Positions 43,653 to 56,757 of a stretch of DNA of 64,000 nucleotides are shown here, piece after piece. Each line of letters opens with the position of its first letter. Within the stretch, counting starts at the first letter, position 1. Made by a program: the position numbers and the translations under genes. The DNA is taken from NCBI GenBank assembly GCA_030710605.1, contig CP092865.1, positions 136,603,500 through 136,667,499 on the forward strand, written 5' to 3'. The notes under the pieces were generated by a model that saw only the letters and a program-made list of their open reading frames with translations, did no database searches and was not told the DNA's origin. Source of the DNA: Cordylochernes scorpioides. Its lineage: Eukaryota; Arthropoda; Arachnida; Pseudoscorpiones; Chernetidae.

Positions 43653-43752
43653 NNNNNNNNNNNNNNNNNNNNNNNNNNNNNNNNNNNNNNNNNNNNNNNN
43701 NNNNNNNNNNNNNNNNNNNNNNNNNNNNNNNNNNNNNNNNNNNNNNNNNNNN
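43653..43752. other. Assembly gap, exactly 100 N
   Basis: A run of exactly 100 N, usually a placeholder for unknown size. Copy B begins at the first base after it. Confidence 0.99.
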
Positions 43753-43754
43753 AA

Positions 43755-44034
43755 AGGAAGGCTGGTGGAGGAATGGTATAAACTGTTGATATTTGGCAAC
43801 AAGGTCCCAGGTTCGAATCCCGTATTGGACAATTTTTATTTTCAAAATATTCTTCAATGGTCTCCGATTTTTGTAAAATTTCAACGCCCACTAAGTGAGT
43901 ACAAGTGGCCAAACGGGGCTCGGACACTCTTGTAGGTGCAAAGGTGTAACTGTATTTTACATTAATATATACAAGTGGTGTACTTACAGTAAAGACAGCT
44001 GCTATAGCTACCCACCATGATTATCATTTTTATG
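43755..44034 (+). mobile_element. tRNA-derived SINE (copy B)
   Basis: Counterpart of 19906-20167; B box GGTTCGAATCC intact, tail ACCCACCATGATTATCAT. Confidence 0.7.
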
Positions 44035-44310
44035 TAGACTTGAGATAAGTAAAAAACGATTTTTGTAGGATACTTAAATCACACAATGATTCAGAAAAGA
44101 TGAAATATTTTAAATAATATTATCTTCTATTATAAAAACCAGTCAATAAACATAATAATACATACAACTTTATGTTGGACAATTTAAACAATTTTATTGA
44201 TTCTTCTAATCAATTGTTACAAAGGTAGACAAAATGTATAATAAAATAATAGATAAAGGGTAGATAAAATGTAGGGGAATATATATAGTTGTGTATGTGT
44301 ACAAATTTCT

Positions 44311-44565
44311 TCAGCAAGGAAGGCTTCCCCACCTTGAGAGAGTTCTCCTCCAGACAAGGTCTTCACTCCTCAGTTCCACACAGAGGAAGTACCTATAGAT
44401 GTGTGTCTTGGTAGACGTCAGGATGGCCAGGGTGTCATTGTCTAGGCCATGTACCCAGCCCTGCAGGTCAGGGGGGATGATGATAAATGGCTCCCGGATT
44501 ATGTTGGATATTTCTTGATTTGCCGAATCATTAAATAAATGAATATATATATCACCTCTTAACAT
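44311..44565 (-). pseudogene. Unknown open fragment (copy B)
   Basis: Counterpart of 21880-22105. Reads ISNIIREPFIIIPPDLQGW and LDNDTLAILTSTKTHIYRYF. Frame kept; function unknown. Confidence 0.3.
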
Positions 44566-46374
44566 TCAGTGCCAGATATGGATAGCAACTTCATGAGATG
44601 ATCAATTTCCTACATCGGAATCTGAAGAAATCAGTGTGTCCTCCCGGGGCAACTGGTATAAGAACTTAACAATCACTTCTAATAGACACACACAACCATT
44701 TCTGGCATCCGTATTCTTAAAAAAACAAAAAACAGAAAAAAGAAACAAGCATACATTGACATCCAGCAACTAATCCTTATGTCAGAGTCTCGTTGGAGTT
44801 TAGAAACCGCACAGAACTCCTTAACTCTACTGCCATTGTCTCAAGACATAAAAAGTACGGGGAGTATAGATTCTAATGCGACTTTTTCCATAGACTTTAT
44901 GTTTTTTCCTCCCTATAAGGTTATTACAGAAATAATAGGTATCACTAAATAAATATAATACACACATATTAAATATATATGTATATTAAATAATAATTAA
45001 AGCGAGATGGGGCAAATTTATATATAGACAATAACTCCTTAAGGGCAGTCATTTCCCACGACTGAATTTGAAAAACAGATAAACAGGGTAAGAGTTGAAC
45101 AATTACATTGAATGGTCGCAGAAATAGCGTGAGGTATCATCTTCGAACAACCAATGTAAAGTTGGACCACCACATTGAATGAGCAGAGCTATTTATTCAG
45201 CCGAATCAAAAGACAAAAATCATATTATCGTCTCCAGACTTTGGCTTCCAGATATGTCTAACAACTTCGTAGGGACAGCTATCTCCAACGACTGAATCTA
45301 AAGAACAGAAATTGAGATACCCTCTCTGGACAACCATCCTAAAAACTGGACAGCTACGTTACAGTATTTTTTTAGAAAGCATATTTAGAACATCAATCCC
45401 CAGTTCTCAATCTACAGCTACTCTGGCTCCACATGATGGCGAGGGAAACCTTTCCTCAAGAGACTCGCTTAGAAATCTTCTGCATGAGCGCTCCAGCGCG
45501 AGTCAAGTCCCTAAGGACTCCAGAGCTACCGTGCTAGGACCCTGTAATCTATTCTTTGAAGATATTCTATGTGCAACTAATCTTTATGCCAGAGTCTCGT
45601 TGGAGTTTAGAAATTGCACAGAACTCTACAGCCATTGTCTCAAGACATATAAAGTACGGGGGGTAGAGGTCCTAATGCGACTTTTTAGAGTTTTAAAAAT
45701 TGTTTTCCTATATGATTATTACGGAAATTAGATATTACTGAATAAATAAAATATCATAAATAATGATTAATGAGAAATGGGTTAAATTTATTGCAAGTCA
45801 ACATCAAATATGTGATTAAAATAATAATAAAATTAATGATTAAAAAATAATAAAATAAGCAATGATTTGATATATTTTATTTATAATATCATCTAGCTTG
45901 TCATATAAATAAAATATATAAAATCATTGCCCTTTTTATTATTCATTTCTTTTATTTATAGTATTTATAATTATAGTATTTTTTTATTCATTGAGAGAGA
46001 GAAAAAATAGTGGAAGCTACATTTTAATTAAATATACATATTTTAGATTGATATAAACACATTAAAAATAAATAAAATCTATTAAATCATTTTAAATATT
46101 TATATTAAAATTCATATTTAAATATAAATCTAGGTTATATATTAATATATATTATTTGCCAAAAATGTTAATGAAATCTATTTAAAATAAATATAGAGAA
46201 ATTATTATATATAGATATATTTTATATCATACGTTTTATTCTCTTACGTATAAAATTTTAAATTTCAAACACAACAGTTAGATGATATTTTTGTACAAAT
46301 ACGAAAAATATAAATATATATTTAATTAAAATTTTAAAAAATATAAATATAAATCAAAATATATATATGAAATA

Positions 46375-46860
46375 TATATATAAAATCAAATAAGAGAAAA
46401 CAAAAATACATCTCAAAGAAATGATTAAACCCAAAAAATAGGATTTCATTTTTTTAATAAATGCAGACGAAGTAGCTATTACGAGAAAATTCCATTTCCA
46501 CCGTTGCCGAATATTAAATATGTTTGGAAGGTAATCACGAAAAAGACGAGAAAAATAACAGAGTAAGAGGGATATTAATGACTACGAAAGACGATCGGGC
46601 CCATTAGAATGGCCAGTAATTGCTACAGGCCAGCGTTATCTGCTGCTTCCTTTCAAGCCCAGCATCGTATAATTATTCCAATTATTTTCAGTGTGATGGA
46701 CCCGTCTGGCAGCGTGAAATTGCACTGATTTGGTGTCGACGCAGCTGCGATACCACCACCGCCATTACTCTCTAGCTCTTGGATGTGAATTATGGTTCTT
46801 TTGATATCAAATTAGTATTTTACAGGTAAGAGATCTCTATGATAATATTTCCCTTTTTAT
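46375..46860. promoter_or_regulatory. Near-invariant non-coding block 1 (copy B)
   Basis: Identical by eye to 24115-24600, including GCAGACGAAGTAGC, GGGCCCATTAGAATGGCC and CCACCGCCATTAC. Confidence 0.5.
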
Positions 46861-47859
46861 TCAATCAGTCAAATTATTTTTTAAATTTTATCGTAATATA
46901 TATATTAGAAATTTACTGTTGACATATTTATTTATTTATTTTATTGATAATATAGACAGGGTAGATTATAAATACATTTTTTATAAATAAAGATGAAATG
47001 TATTAAGTAATATAACATTAAAATATGAATTTGATATAGACACTTGTTGTTTATTTATGTTGAAAAGCTTAGTGAAAATATTTATAATCTTGTTTCAAAT
47101 ATTTTTATTAATTAAGCCATTTAGAACAATATAAAATTAGGTATATTTGGGAATAGAATAAGTCTCTTTGAATTATTTATCCCACGATATTCTAATTTTT
47201 GGTTCTCAAATAATAAAATAAAAAACTTCCTACAATCCTTGCTGTAATGGAAAAAATATCGGGAGGAGCTGGCTCATCAGTGGTGAACCCTCTCAGCGGT
47301 TTCGACTGTTTAATCTGCCTTACTGCTCTAATATTGGACTGTTCTGCTTATATATCTGCCGCTTTAGAGGAATTCTTGGGTAGTGAATTTAAGAAAACTA
47401 CGGACATATGCTAATAGGACTTGAGAAATATATGCATATTATATAAATTGAGAAAATGTTAAAAGGTCAAGTGGTGATGATAAAAAATTGAATAGGCATA
47501 TCCTGACAGCTTACATGAGCATTTTAGATGGTAATACGCCATCTGGTGGAATAAAAATCAACTAAACGTTGAATTTTTTAGGTTATTACACAATATATGT
47601 ATACTGACAATTCGCGTTACATAGTTTCATTTCCTATATGCAAATGGCGCGCAAATATATTGCGTTTGAAAAATAATATTGCACGAATTTTTAAATCTAT
47701 AAAATTATAATAATATTATGAAATTCAATGAGTTAACCACGCTACAATTCACCACAAAATTACTATTACGGACAAAGGAATTTGCATAGCAAGAAGGAAA
47801 GAAACATTAGATTGAAATGAAACCAAACAAATACCTCTTTTGTCACGATGCATATATTA

Positions 47860-48035
47860 ACCATGGAATCAAAGAGAAGTCTGATATTGTCCTGTAGAGG
47901 TTGGTTGCAGCTTTCTTGGATTGAGGTTTCAAAAACGGAATATGGTGGCAACTGGTGTTTCAGCCGGTTCTGCACACACTCCATGGGGAACAGATCCGGG
48001 GAACAAGCAAGGAATTGAAAAGTCCCTACATCAGC
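47860..48035 (-). pseudogene. Remnant of a Tc1-like transposase C-terminus
   Basis: The minus-strand frame has ACSPDLFPMECVQNRLKHQL and later QDNIRLLFDSMVNICI, which align with the SPD-L-x-P-x-E...DIR-x-L-x-DSM pattern of Tc1-like transposases. Only the final third remains and no inverted ends are seen. Located in copy-B-specific sequence. Confidence 0.5.
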
Positions 48036-48419
48036 GTCCAGGGAAAACATTGCAGTATTAGGCCTAGCATTACCTCTGTTCTCATCACACTATACCAGCT
48101 AGAAACATATAGATGCAAATATGTATGTTTTTTCCACCATATTGATGTCTATTAATTAAACAGCACATTTTTGATAAAAAATAAAACATTTTATCTATTA
48201 CAAAAATCCAATATTTTACTAGGCTGTAATCCTATCTTTGTCAGGGTCTCTCCTTATTTTTAAAATTCCTTGATTAACCAGGCGATGCCTTCACGCGACA
48301 ATATATAAAACATTTACATAACACACTCTCTATGGCTAACATTTCAAATATATATATATATATATACATCGTAATTTAAACAATGTGATGTGTAAGTAAT
48401 AAAGTATGACGTCTTTTCT

Positions 48420-49090
48420 AGTCGTCTCAAAGTGACACCAGCTTGCCACTGGACACCCGGGGGATCCAGAGAGGGAAAAAGAAGGGGCGTTAGTCCGGAT
48501 GTTGACAGTTAGTTAGGATACACTGGATATTTTCGGACAGGCCGCTCAGTACTAGGTCTCACGGCGGCCCTCGTGGCCGCCGTTTTGGTTCCTCCCTGCC
48601 TCCGCGGCTTCATGCAAGACGCCGAGCTTTCCTCTGTTAATCCTAAACTTTCTCCTGGTCCTGGTGCCACGTGAGACGTACTAGGAGAGCGTCTTTTGAT
48701 CCCAAACTTTGTCCTTACTGTCCCGTGCGGACTTCCCACTCTGCACGCCTTGCCCCTCAACCCCGACTGCTTCCAACTCACTTGTTGCCTTACCCGGGTT
48801 TACGACATATACATACAAATTTATATATGAATAGACTATATATTGTTGCATCAATTTTAATACGCCCTACATTTATTCAAAATATTCTATGATATTTAAT
48901 ATTTATTTAAACAGATTATATACAATGGTATTATTCCTTTTTTATAGTTTCATTCATTTTGTAATATTGTTATTGTACATATATCTTGATTGGTTATTGG
49001 AGCGAGAGAGGACCTAGACGAAGACTGCGGATCACGACCTACGAGGAAGACAACGAATAAATAAACACAATAACTTTAAAAGGTAATTTA
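48420..49090. other. GC-rich unassigned block with strong hairpin
   Basis: Contains ACGGCGGCC, loop CTCGT, GGCCGCCGT (48560-48582): a perfect 9-bp stem. Purine-rich GAGAGGGAAAAAGAAGGGGC precedes it; AATAAATAAAC lies at about 49057. These could be the polypurine tract and polyadenylation site of a solo LTR, but I cannot find both termini. A 90-codon minus-strand frame (48509-48781) is arginine/proline-rich and unrecognised. Confidence 0.25.
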
Positions 49091-49286
49091 TTTTTATTTA
49101 CTTTTATTTATTTGCTTTAAGTATGGAAACCCGCTCGGTGTATAAACCAAGAAGGAGAAACCAAGGTCGATAACCTGCAAAGCTGCAACTTGGTGCAACA
49201 TTTGTACATTTCTAAAAATTTCAACATTATTAAATGAAAAAATAGTACAAATGTGTGATATTGTACTGGGATAAGGTGCATATATA

Positions 49287-49780
49287 ATGAAAAAAAGGCA
49301 TCTCCTTATAGTGCAACTGAAAGTTACTGATTGCTTGCGCCATCTATCGGAATAAATATCAACTATTCTCATTGATTTCTAATTATTCCAGTACAATATC
49401 ACAAGAATGGGTAATTGACCAATTCTGGAATAATTTGAAATCAACGAGAATAGTTGATATTTATTCCGATAGATTGCGCAAGCCATCAGCAACTTTCAGG
49501 GAAGAGTCACAGACTGTGGATCACCTCCTCTTCTCCTGCCCAGCTTTTATACTACACAGACTACAGACACGGCTTGGAGTACAAGACTTCAGTCCTGCCC
49601 CTACTTCCTGACTCCCTGACTCTGCCTGGAACTACCTGGTTACCTGGTTCACCGCAGTTCTCCCCATGACTAGACTTCTAGACTGTACAGCCCGGGTAGT
49701 TGGTGGTTTACACTCCAGGAACCTGGGTTACCTCTATTCTCTCTCTCACCCCAGTTCACGATAAGGAGATGCCTTTTTCA
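49287..49780. mobile_element. Foldback element interrupted by a LINE 3' end
   Basis: The left arm GGCATCTCCTTATAGTGCAA...GCGCCATCTATCGG...ATTATTCCAG is inverted from 49423 onward. The inverted arm stops at ACTTTCAG (49499), a LINE tail follows (49500-49754), and the arm resumes with TTCACGATAAGGAGATGCC. A related uninterrupted half lies at 60060-60185. Confidence 0.7.
49500..49754 (+). pseudogene. LINE 3' end inside a foldback arm
   Basis: Starts within the zinc-knuckle tail (REESQTVDHLLFSCPAF) and ends CTCTCACCCCAG, like 25960-26290. Only 255 bp, with no CPHC part. Confidence 0.7.
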
Positions 49781-50229
49781 CAGTATTAAATGAGTTATAA
49801 TAAGTATAGTAAGAATAAGTAGATTTGAGCATAGATGTCTTTGTACTTAAAGAGAAACCGCTCTATTTTAAGGTGTCTTAAAACAATACATTTTGGTTAT
49901 CACTAGAGTACAGAACATACTGATGGTAATAAAGTCACAACATCTGTTTAGGAAAATATAGACAAAAAGCCAACCTGTATACCATGGTTTAGGGCTATGG
50001 CCTTCATCAGTACAGGGGCATCTTCAATTTCATAACATCCTACAAAAGAGGTGTTGAAATCGGTCGAATCTACCATACAGGTGTTTAAGCTGGTACAACT
50101 GTGGCTCATTCTTCATCACTGGTAAAGTTTTCAACTTGGGTGAGGAGCATAATGCATCGTTCTGATGATAAAGGGAGATATGTCTCTCTAAGTACATAAA
50201 TATAGCCCTCCCGCAACTCTATGTTGTAT

Positions 50230-50573
50230 AGATGTCGATGTACTTATAGGTATCTCTTATCACCCCAGTACTTTGGCAGATCTCTGGCATAGAGATCCAA
50301 CATGTCCTCACTGCCGGGAAGAGTCACAAACTGTAGACCACCTCCTCTTCTCCTGTCCAGCTTTTATACTACACAGACTACAGACACTACTTGGAGTACA
50401 AGACTTCAGCCCTGCCCCTACTTCCTGACTCCCTGCCGGCCTGGGACTACCTGGTTCACATCAGCAATCTGTCCTCCCCATGACTAGCTTCTAGACTGTA
50501 GCTGTACAGTCCGGGTAGTTGGTGATTAACGCACCAGGAGCCCGGGTTACCTCTATTTTCTCTCTCACCCCAG
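50230..50573 (+). pseudogene. LINE 3' end (copy B)
   Basis: Counterpart of 25960-26290, with DPTCPHCREESQTVDHLLFS. The flanking TACAGAACATGCTGAAG repeat unit occurs twice in copy B (49911 and 50574) and once in copy A (26291). Confidence 0.7.
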
Positions 50574-50983
50574 TACAGAACATGCTGAAGATGATAAAGA
50601 ATAAGCCACAACACCAGTTTAGCAAAATCCAGACAAAGAGCGAACCTATATATCATGGTTTTAATTATTATGGCCCTCATCAGTATAGGGGCATCTTCAA
50701 TTTCATAACATCCTGCGAGAGGGGTTATTGAAATCGGTCGAATTTTCCAAAATAGTGTTTAAAGCTCTGGTGAAGTGGCTAGGCATTTTCAAGCCAGAAT
50801 ACAAGAAAAAGCTGCGGGAGGATGGTACAATGTACCAAAATATTCACCACTCCCTTTGTAAATGCATTAAAACAATGCATTTGTAAATGAAGAGATGCAT
50901 TTTTGGTACATGGATGCCATTCTGCCGCAAAGTTATCTCCAGAATTAGTGAAAAACCAATATATTGGTCTTGCTTTTCACTAA

Positions 50984-51487
50984 TTTCGCTAATAAAACAT
51001 GGCGAATTGTTTTCATAAGCAAAATTCTGGCGAAGAATTACTTTCTCATCCTCCTTAGCGGACAATAAAACATGTAGTGTGGAAAGTCTTGGTTAAATTC
51101 ACCATTGTACAGAGTATATATTTTTAAATAGATCAATTCATAATTAAAAAGTCATATATTGGATCAAAATATAATTTATTTACCAATATCTCAGTTGTCT
51201 GAACGCCAACCTTTTTCAAGGTATTGTCTAGGTATATATCAAGGTTGGCGTTCAGATAACAGAAATATTGGTGAATAAATTATATTTTGATTCAATATAT
51301 GTCTTTGTAATTAAAGATATATTTATGGATTTCTCTATTTTCAATAAGATACTCTGTACAATGGTGAATTTAGCCAGGACTTTCCAGTCTACACGTTTTA
51401 CTGTCCGGCTTTGAAGGATGAGAGAGTAATTCTGCGCCAAAATTTTGCTTATGAAGAAAATTCACCATGTGTTTTATTAGCGAAATT
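50984..51487. mobile_element. Uninterrupted foldback, arms of about 230 bp
   Basis: The empty-site version of the foldback that carries mariner in copy A. Arms 50984-51215 and 51234-51487 share AATAAAACA, GAGAGTAATTC-like, TTCACCATTGTACAGAGTAT and CTGAACGCCAACCTT. Confidence 0.75.
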
Positions 51488-51799
51488 AGTGAAAATCAAA
51501 ACCAATATATTGTTTTTTTTTACAGATTCTGGAGAACAATACAGTCAAAAGACGTAATACAGAAGAGGAACTCAACTTGAAGAAAGATTAATGTTAACTC
51601 CACTTTCTGTAGATAACTGTTATGTTTACTTCTGTTTACCTATCTGGGGGATTCCTGTATGGGACGAGTGTCCCTAATAATAACAATTTGATATTTGAGG
51701 AAGAGCGATTGCTCGAAGCCTTTTATATATTTATAATTGTATTTATTTCTACTGTCCTCAAAGCTTATGTCCATAGTTCATCTAAAATAACCATTCAAA

Positions 51800-53034
51800 G
51801 AGTCTAGCATCAGTATCACTATAAAAGGAAGTTCGAAAAATGCAATATAACAGCAATATGGTAGATTAAACTGGCAAAACCGCTGGGAGGGTTTACCACT
51901 GATGAGCCAGGCCCTCCCATTAATTTTTCCATTGCAGTGAAGACAGTAGAAATTGTTTATTTTTAAAAAGAATCATACGTGTCTATAATAGTTTCGAATT
52001 TTAATAATGGTTTGTTGTTATTATAAAAGATAGGTGGATAGAGTTGACAAGTTTGAAATTGGCGTCAACATCATTTTTTATTTTCATTTCCATTTGATAG
52101 TTTGTACTCTAGAAGAATAGAGAAAGTTGAGCAAAGAATGACAAACCCCTCTTTTCGTTGAAATCTTTGAAACAGTGGATAATAGAAAATTGTAAAGCAA
52201 TGGAATCACCAGTTAACTTTGAAAGTATTCCAAATTATTATAATTCAAAGCAATAACTCGCCATCTATTCATAAGAAATGAAAGCATTAAAGCATGAATG
52301 TTTCTATTATACACAAAACAAACTTCTACTGTCCTTACTGTAATGAACCCTCCCAGTGGTTTTGCCAATTTAATCTACCAGACCGCTTCTTATAATATTT
52401 GTCGTTTAGACTCTAATATGTGAAACTACAGGGAAATCTTTCTATTTCAAAAAACAATATACCTTTTTTCATTCCCAATACCAGCGCATGTTTGAGAATA
52501 TGAGATCCCAAACTATTTAGTATTCAATTTTCTTTTTGAAAAATAAAACATTTTTCTTCTATCTTTCTCTGCGATGGTATTTTTTAAAAGAAAATATTCG
52601 CGTTCTAAATAGGGTTTGAAATTTGACATCAAAATGGGACGATATTTCCTTATATTTATAGGAACTATAGTAATGGACAGGAACTATTGTGGGTTGGTTT
52701 ATGACCCATTGGAGATAGAAAGACATCGTCTGTTCAGATTTCTGCCTTTGAAAAAGGACGACGACATTGGGTCGTTTAAACGTCGTCAAAAAATGTTGAA
52801 GGTTAACGTGTTTCTATCCTTATATTTACATCAAATTACGAAACTATTTTAGACTCGTAATATTCTTTTTAAAATAAAACAATTTCTACTGCCCTTACTG
52901 CAATGGAAAAATTAAAGGGAGGGCCTGGCTCATCAGTGGTGAACCCTCCCAGCAGTTTCGCCAGTTTAATCTACCATACCGCTGTTATATTGCATTTTTG
53001 GAACTTCCTTTTATAGTGATATTGATGCTAGATT
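51800..53034. mobile_element. Long-inverted-end element (copy B)
   Basis: Counterpart of 28882-30299 without the SINE-like insertion; cores at 51872 and 52917, and a deleted core at about 52345. The 78-codon frame at 52616-52852 is open. Confidence 0.6.
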
Positions 53035-53066
53035 CTTCGATAATATTTACATATTTGAGAATATCT

Positions 53067-53334
53067 TCTGCGGTTGGTGGAGGAGTGGTCCGTCGACTTT
53101 CAACATCCAGGACCCAGGATCGAATCCCGCATTTGACTTTTTTTCTGTAGAAAAAATTGCTTCAATGGCCCACCCCCGATTCATATAAAAGTCCAAACCC
53201 ATCGGTGAGTATAAGTAACCAAATAGCCTCTGGCATATAAGTGTAAAAGTTGAACTACATTCTGTATGTGTACCATGCGGTAGTCGTGCGGTGCACTTAC
53301 AGTAGAAGCATTCCCTAACTACCCCATGATTACC
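53067..53334 (+). mobile_element. tRNA-derived SINE, second subfamily (copy B)
   Basis: Counterpart of 30333-30592, with a small internal duplication near GTACCATGCGGTAG. Confidence 0.65.
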
Positions 53335-53544
53335 ATAGCTTGTATTATGAGAGTGTACAGACTTGTGTGGGATGATAATAATAATAACTTTATTGAGTAA
53401 AAAGCCAATCCTGAACACTTACATGAGTATTTTAAGATCAGAGAGCGCCATCTAGTGTAACAAAATTCAACTAAACGTTGATTTAACTTGTTCTGTGTGA
53501 TATTTGGCCAATCTATTTTCTTGATCAATATCAAGAAAAGTCAA

Positions 53545-53584
53545 GTACCTACGCATTTCGGGCTGTTAGCCCTCATCAGCGTGG
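53545..53584 (-). ncRNA. Hammerhead-like motif, degenerate (copy B)
   Basis: Same sequence as 30975-31014: CTGATGA, GGGCT/AGCCC, GAAA, weak stem I. Confidence 0.45.
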
Positions 53585-53760
53585 TGCAATATATATCCGC
53601 TTATATGACGCGTAATTGCCGAAGCTTCAGCGTAAACTTGTTACAACCCTTTTTGTTTGAAAAAATGAAAAACCTTTTTGATACCTTATTATATTAATGA
53701 TCCACTTTCCATTTAACTTTATATTTTATTTTATTCTATATCTATTTATTTGTCTATATA

Positions 53761-53921
53761 CAGTTAAACCTGTCAATAGCGCCTTCCTCTCTATAGCGCC
53801 CGATTTTAAATACGAAGTACGATGCGATTTACATTAAAAGTGACCTGTCTATAGCACCCCCTCTCTATAGAACCCTATTTTGGTGAGTCCCAAGAGGGGG
53901 CGCCATAGACAGGTTTTACTG
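53761..53921. mobile_element. pogo/Tigger-like MITE (copy B)
   Basis: 161 bp, ends as at 31184-31344, TA on both sides. Confidence 0.8.
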
Positions 53922-55013
53922 TATATATATATATTGTGCATGCAGGATAAAACTAAAAGATTTCTCAACCTCTAACCTACAAAGATCAACGTAATTTCTT
54001 CACTACAAGTACTATTGAAGACAAGACAGATAGTTTCCATCAAAACGAAGAAAAGGATGACCAGGTTGGGCTGGATCCTGAGCAGCCATAACTTTGATTT
54101 ACGATCACGGCTTCTGGCACAAACCTGTAATGAATTAAGCCTTTAATGTCACGCAGCTACGTCAGGCGTGCTGGATTTTTTGATGATGACCATTTACATT
54201 TTTCTTGATTTCAAGATAAAAAGAAACATTAAAGGAACTCCCCGCAACATGTCAAGTATCCGGCATATAAATGGTTCATTCGTTCAGACATACTTCTCTT
54301 TTGGAATAACCTCGACTTCTTCGATAATCTATTACTGATCTTTTGGAGAATTGGACATTTTTCTTGATCCATGAGGTTATTAATTTGAATGAATACAGTG
54401 TGGTTTCAATATATTCTTAATTACAAAGCAATAATGCGTCATCTGTATATAGCAAATGAAAACATTAAGACGCAAATGTTTCTTTTCACAAATAAATCAA
54501 CCTTCTACTGGAACTTCTAATATAATTCTACCAACCTGAAAGCTTATCTCCATAATTTACTTAAATATAATTTCTAATATTCCACCCTTCAGTGTAGCAT
54601 ATAAAATCAGAATGATCCAATACAGTATTAGAGCTCTAAAGAAACGGTCTGGTAGATTAAATTGGCGAAACCGCTGGGAGGGTTCACCACTGATGAACCA
54701 AGTCCTCTCAATATTTTTTCATCGCAGTAAGGACAGTAGAAGTTTGATTTATTTGTGAAAAGAAATATTTGTGTTTTAATGTTTTCATTTGTTAATACAT
54801 TTTTCACTGGTTCTTCATGACTTGATGGAGTTAAAAAGAAATGCTCTCCTTTATATAGAACACTATCAGATAATTCCTAAGAAAACCTACCTCATATTCT
54901 AAAGATTCAAACTCTTTTATCTTGAAATTCCTTTGTAAGCCACAACAAAAAATATGAGTTAAATGCGCATGGAAAATTTAGCTTAAGATGTAGTTGAAAA
55001 GCGTTCTCTATCT

Positions 55014-55358
55014 ACCAAAGAAGTATACAACAACAACAAAGCCTTTATTTAGGGCCGCTCGCCCTATACAGGATTCGTCAGTTCACAAGGGATGGGGAGA
55101 ACACTGTGTGGCCTTTTTCCGGAATATAGTCTTGTGGAATCCAAATATCGCCACCGCTATATACCTATTCTTTGATATTTCATTAATTAGTGCCGGAAAT
55201 GAAGGACAAAGTTGCCCCGTTTTATCATTTAATTTTCGTCTTTCCTCAGACAGAGCAGCACAATCAAATAAGTAGTGCAACATCTCCGTTGTTATTCCTG
55301 ATCCACAGAAAGTGCATTTCAGGTCTTCACCCCTCATTAAAACCAAAGAAGTATACAA
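55014..55358 (-). mobile_element. 5'-truncated LINE insertion specific to copy B
   Basis: The target duplication ACCAAAGAAGTATACAA occurs at 55014-55030 and 55342-55358 and once in copy A (about 32450). The minus strand encodes a C-terminal tail with CTFCGSGITTEMLHYLFDC then LSEERRKL (C-x2-C...H-x4-C). The 3' UTR ends AATAAAGGCTTTGTTGTTG, so the tail is (TTG)n. Confidence 0.9.
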
Positions 55359-55934
55359 ATATATACAACCTTATATACATATATAATAGCATATATTTAC
55401 AGTTTTGCTGACACTTGGTTATCTCATGTGTCTTCAATAACTGTATATTGGTCTCTTTGTTTTATATAGTACAAAGAGACCAATGTACAGTACAAGAGAA
55501 TCTCTGTCCTAACGACGAAGAGTCAGATAATCAGAATTTTTTTATGTTCTCACCTCAAGGCTTAGCTAAAACTGTAGATGGCCGTTTTGTCAAAGTGCGA
55601 TTCAGTACACACATGGACAAAGGAAGTTTCATATTTTGATGTTGGTTATCTGTTTTTTTTTTTAATAGAGACACAGGCAATATTGTTCATACTTGGTTAT
55701 CTCGTGTGTCTTCAATAAATGTCACTGTAATATCTTACAGAGTTATTGTCAGAATTCCGCTATAGATAGTAAAAGGTACAACTTCCTTAAGTTTTGTCCA
55801 TGAGTGTAAGGTATATATAAAGATAATCCATCAAAAAAATGGATTCTACAGTACCATAAACCTTACATACAATGAACTTCATAATGATTCTTCTTCTTCA
55901 AATAAAAGACACTTCGGCCAGTAAATATTTTTAT

Positions 55935-55978
55935 TGTCTCGACGTTTCGACAAAAATCTTTTGTCCTCGTCAGGAGCA
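55935..55978 (-). ncRNA. Hammerhead-like motif (copy B)
   Basis: Same as 33033-33076 within the 150-bp TIR element at about 55895-56045. Confidence 0.4.
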
Positions 55979-56757
55979 AACAAAAATTTAAAAAATTGGC
56001 AAAGCGTTAGAATTACTGGCCGAAGTATCTTTAATTTGAAGAACTATGAATGCCGGCCAGGCAGCCTCTATCTTTATGATCCATAATGATTATTATAGAA
56101 CAACAAGTTCAATTGACCAAGCTGTGTGTGTAAATATGGTGGAGAATTTCTCGAATGATATCATTTTATTGGCTGTACATAGCCTTTCTCTCTTTTACCA
56201 ATGGTTTCTTGTGGCCCTTGTACTATCGTGATTGAAAAAAAAATCCTTATAAAGAAGAGTAAAAATTCTATGAGCTGATATCTAAAACAGAAGCTAGTTC
56301 TATGCCTTGCTGGGGAGTTTAATCATAATGGTAACTATTTAATAATAATCATCATTATAAACACACACTCATGGACAAAACTTAAGGAACTTGTACCTTT
56401 TACCATTTATATCGGGATTCAGACAATAACTCTGAAAGATATTACAGTGACCTTTATTTAAGATACACGAGATAAGCAAGTGTGAACAAAATTGCCTCTG
56501 TCTCCTTAAAACTTAAAGAAGTTGTACCTTTCAGCATGTATATCGGTATTCAGACAATAACTCTGAAAGATATCACAGTGACCTTTATTGAAGACACATG
56601 AGATAACCAAGTGTGAACAAAATTGCCTCTGTCTCCTTAAAAAAATAAACAGACGACTTTTGCGATATGGAAGACATTCTACTTCCTTAAGTTTTGTCTA
56701 TGAATGTATATTGATTCAGACAGACAGATATACAAATTTCATTATGAGACTATTATA

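Noticed and set aside
43653..43752. Evidence that the duplication junction is real from GATTTAAA on both sides of the gap
   Set aside because: Eight shared bases next to a gap are too little to decide between duplication and haplotig.
43606..43927. Frames running through X residues
   Set aside because: They cross an assembly gap of N.
48420..49090. Solo LTR
   Set aside because: Purine tract and polyadenylation-like words are present, but I could not define TG...CA termini or a target duplication.
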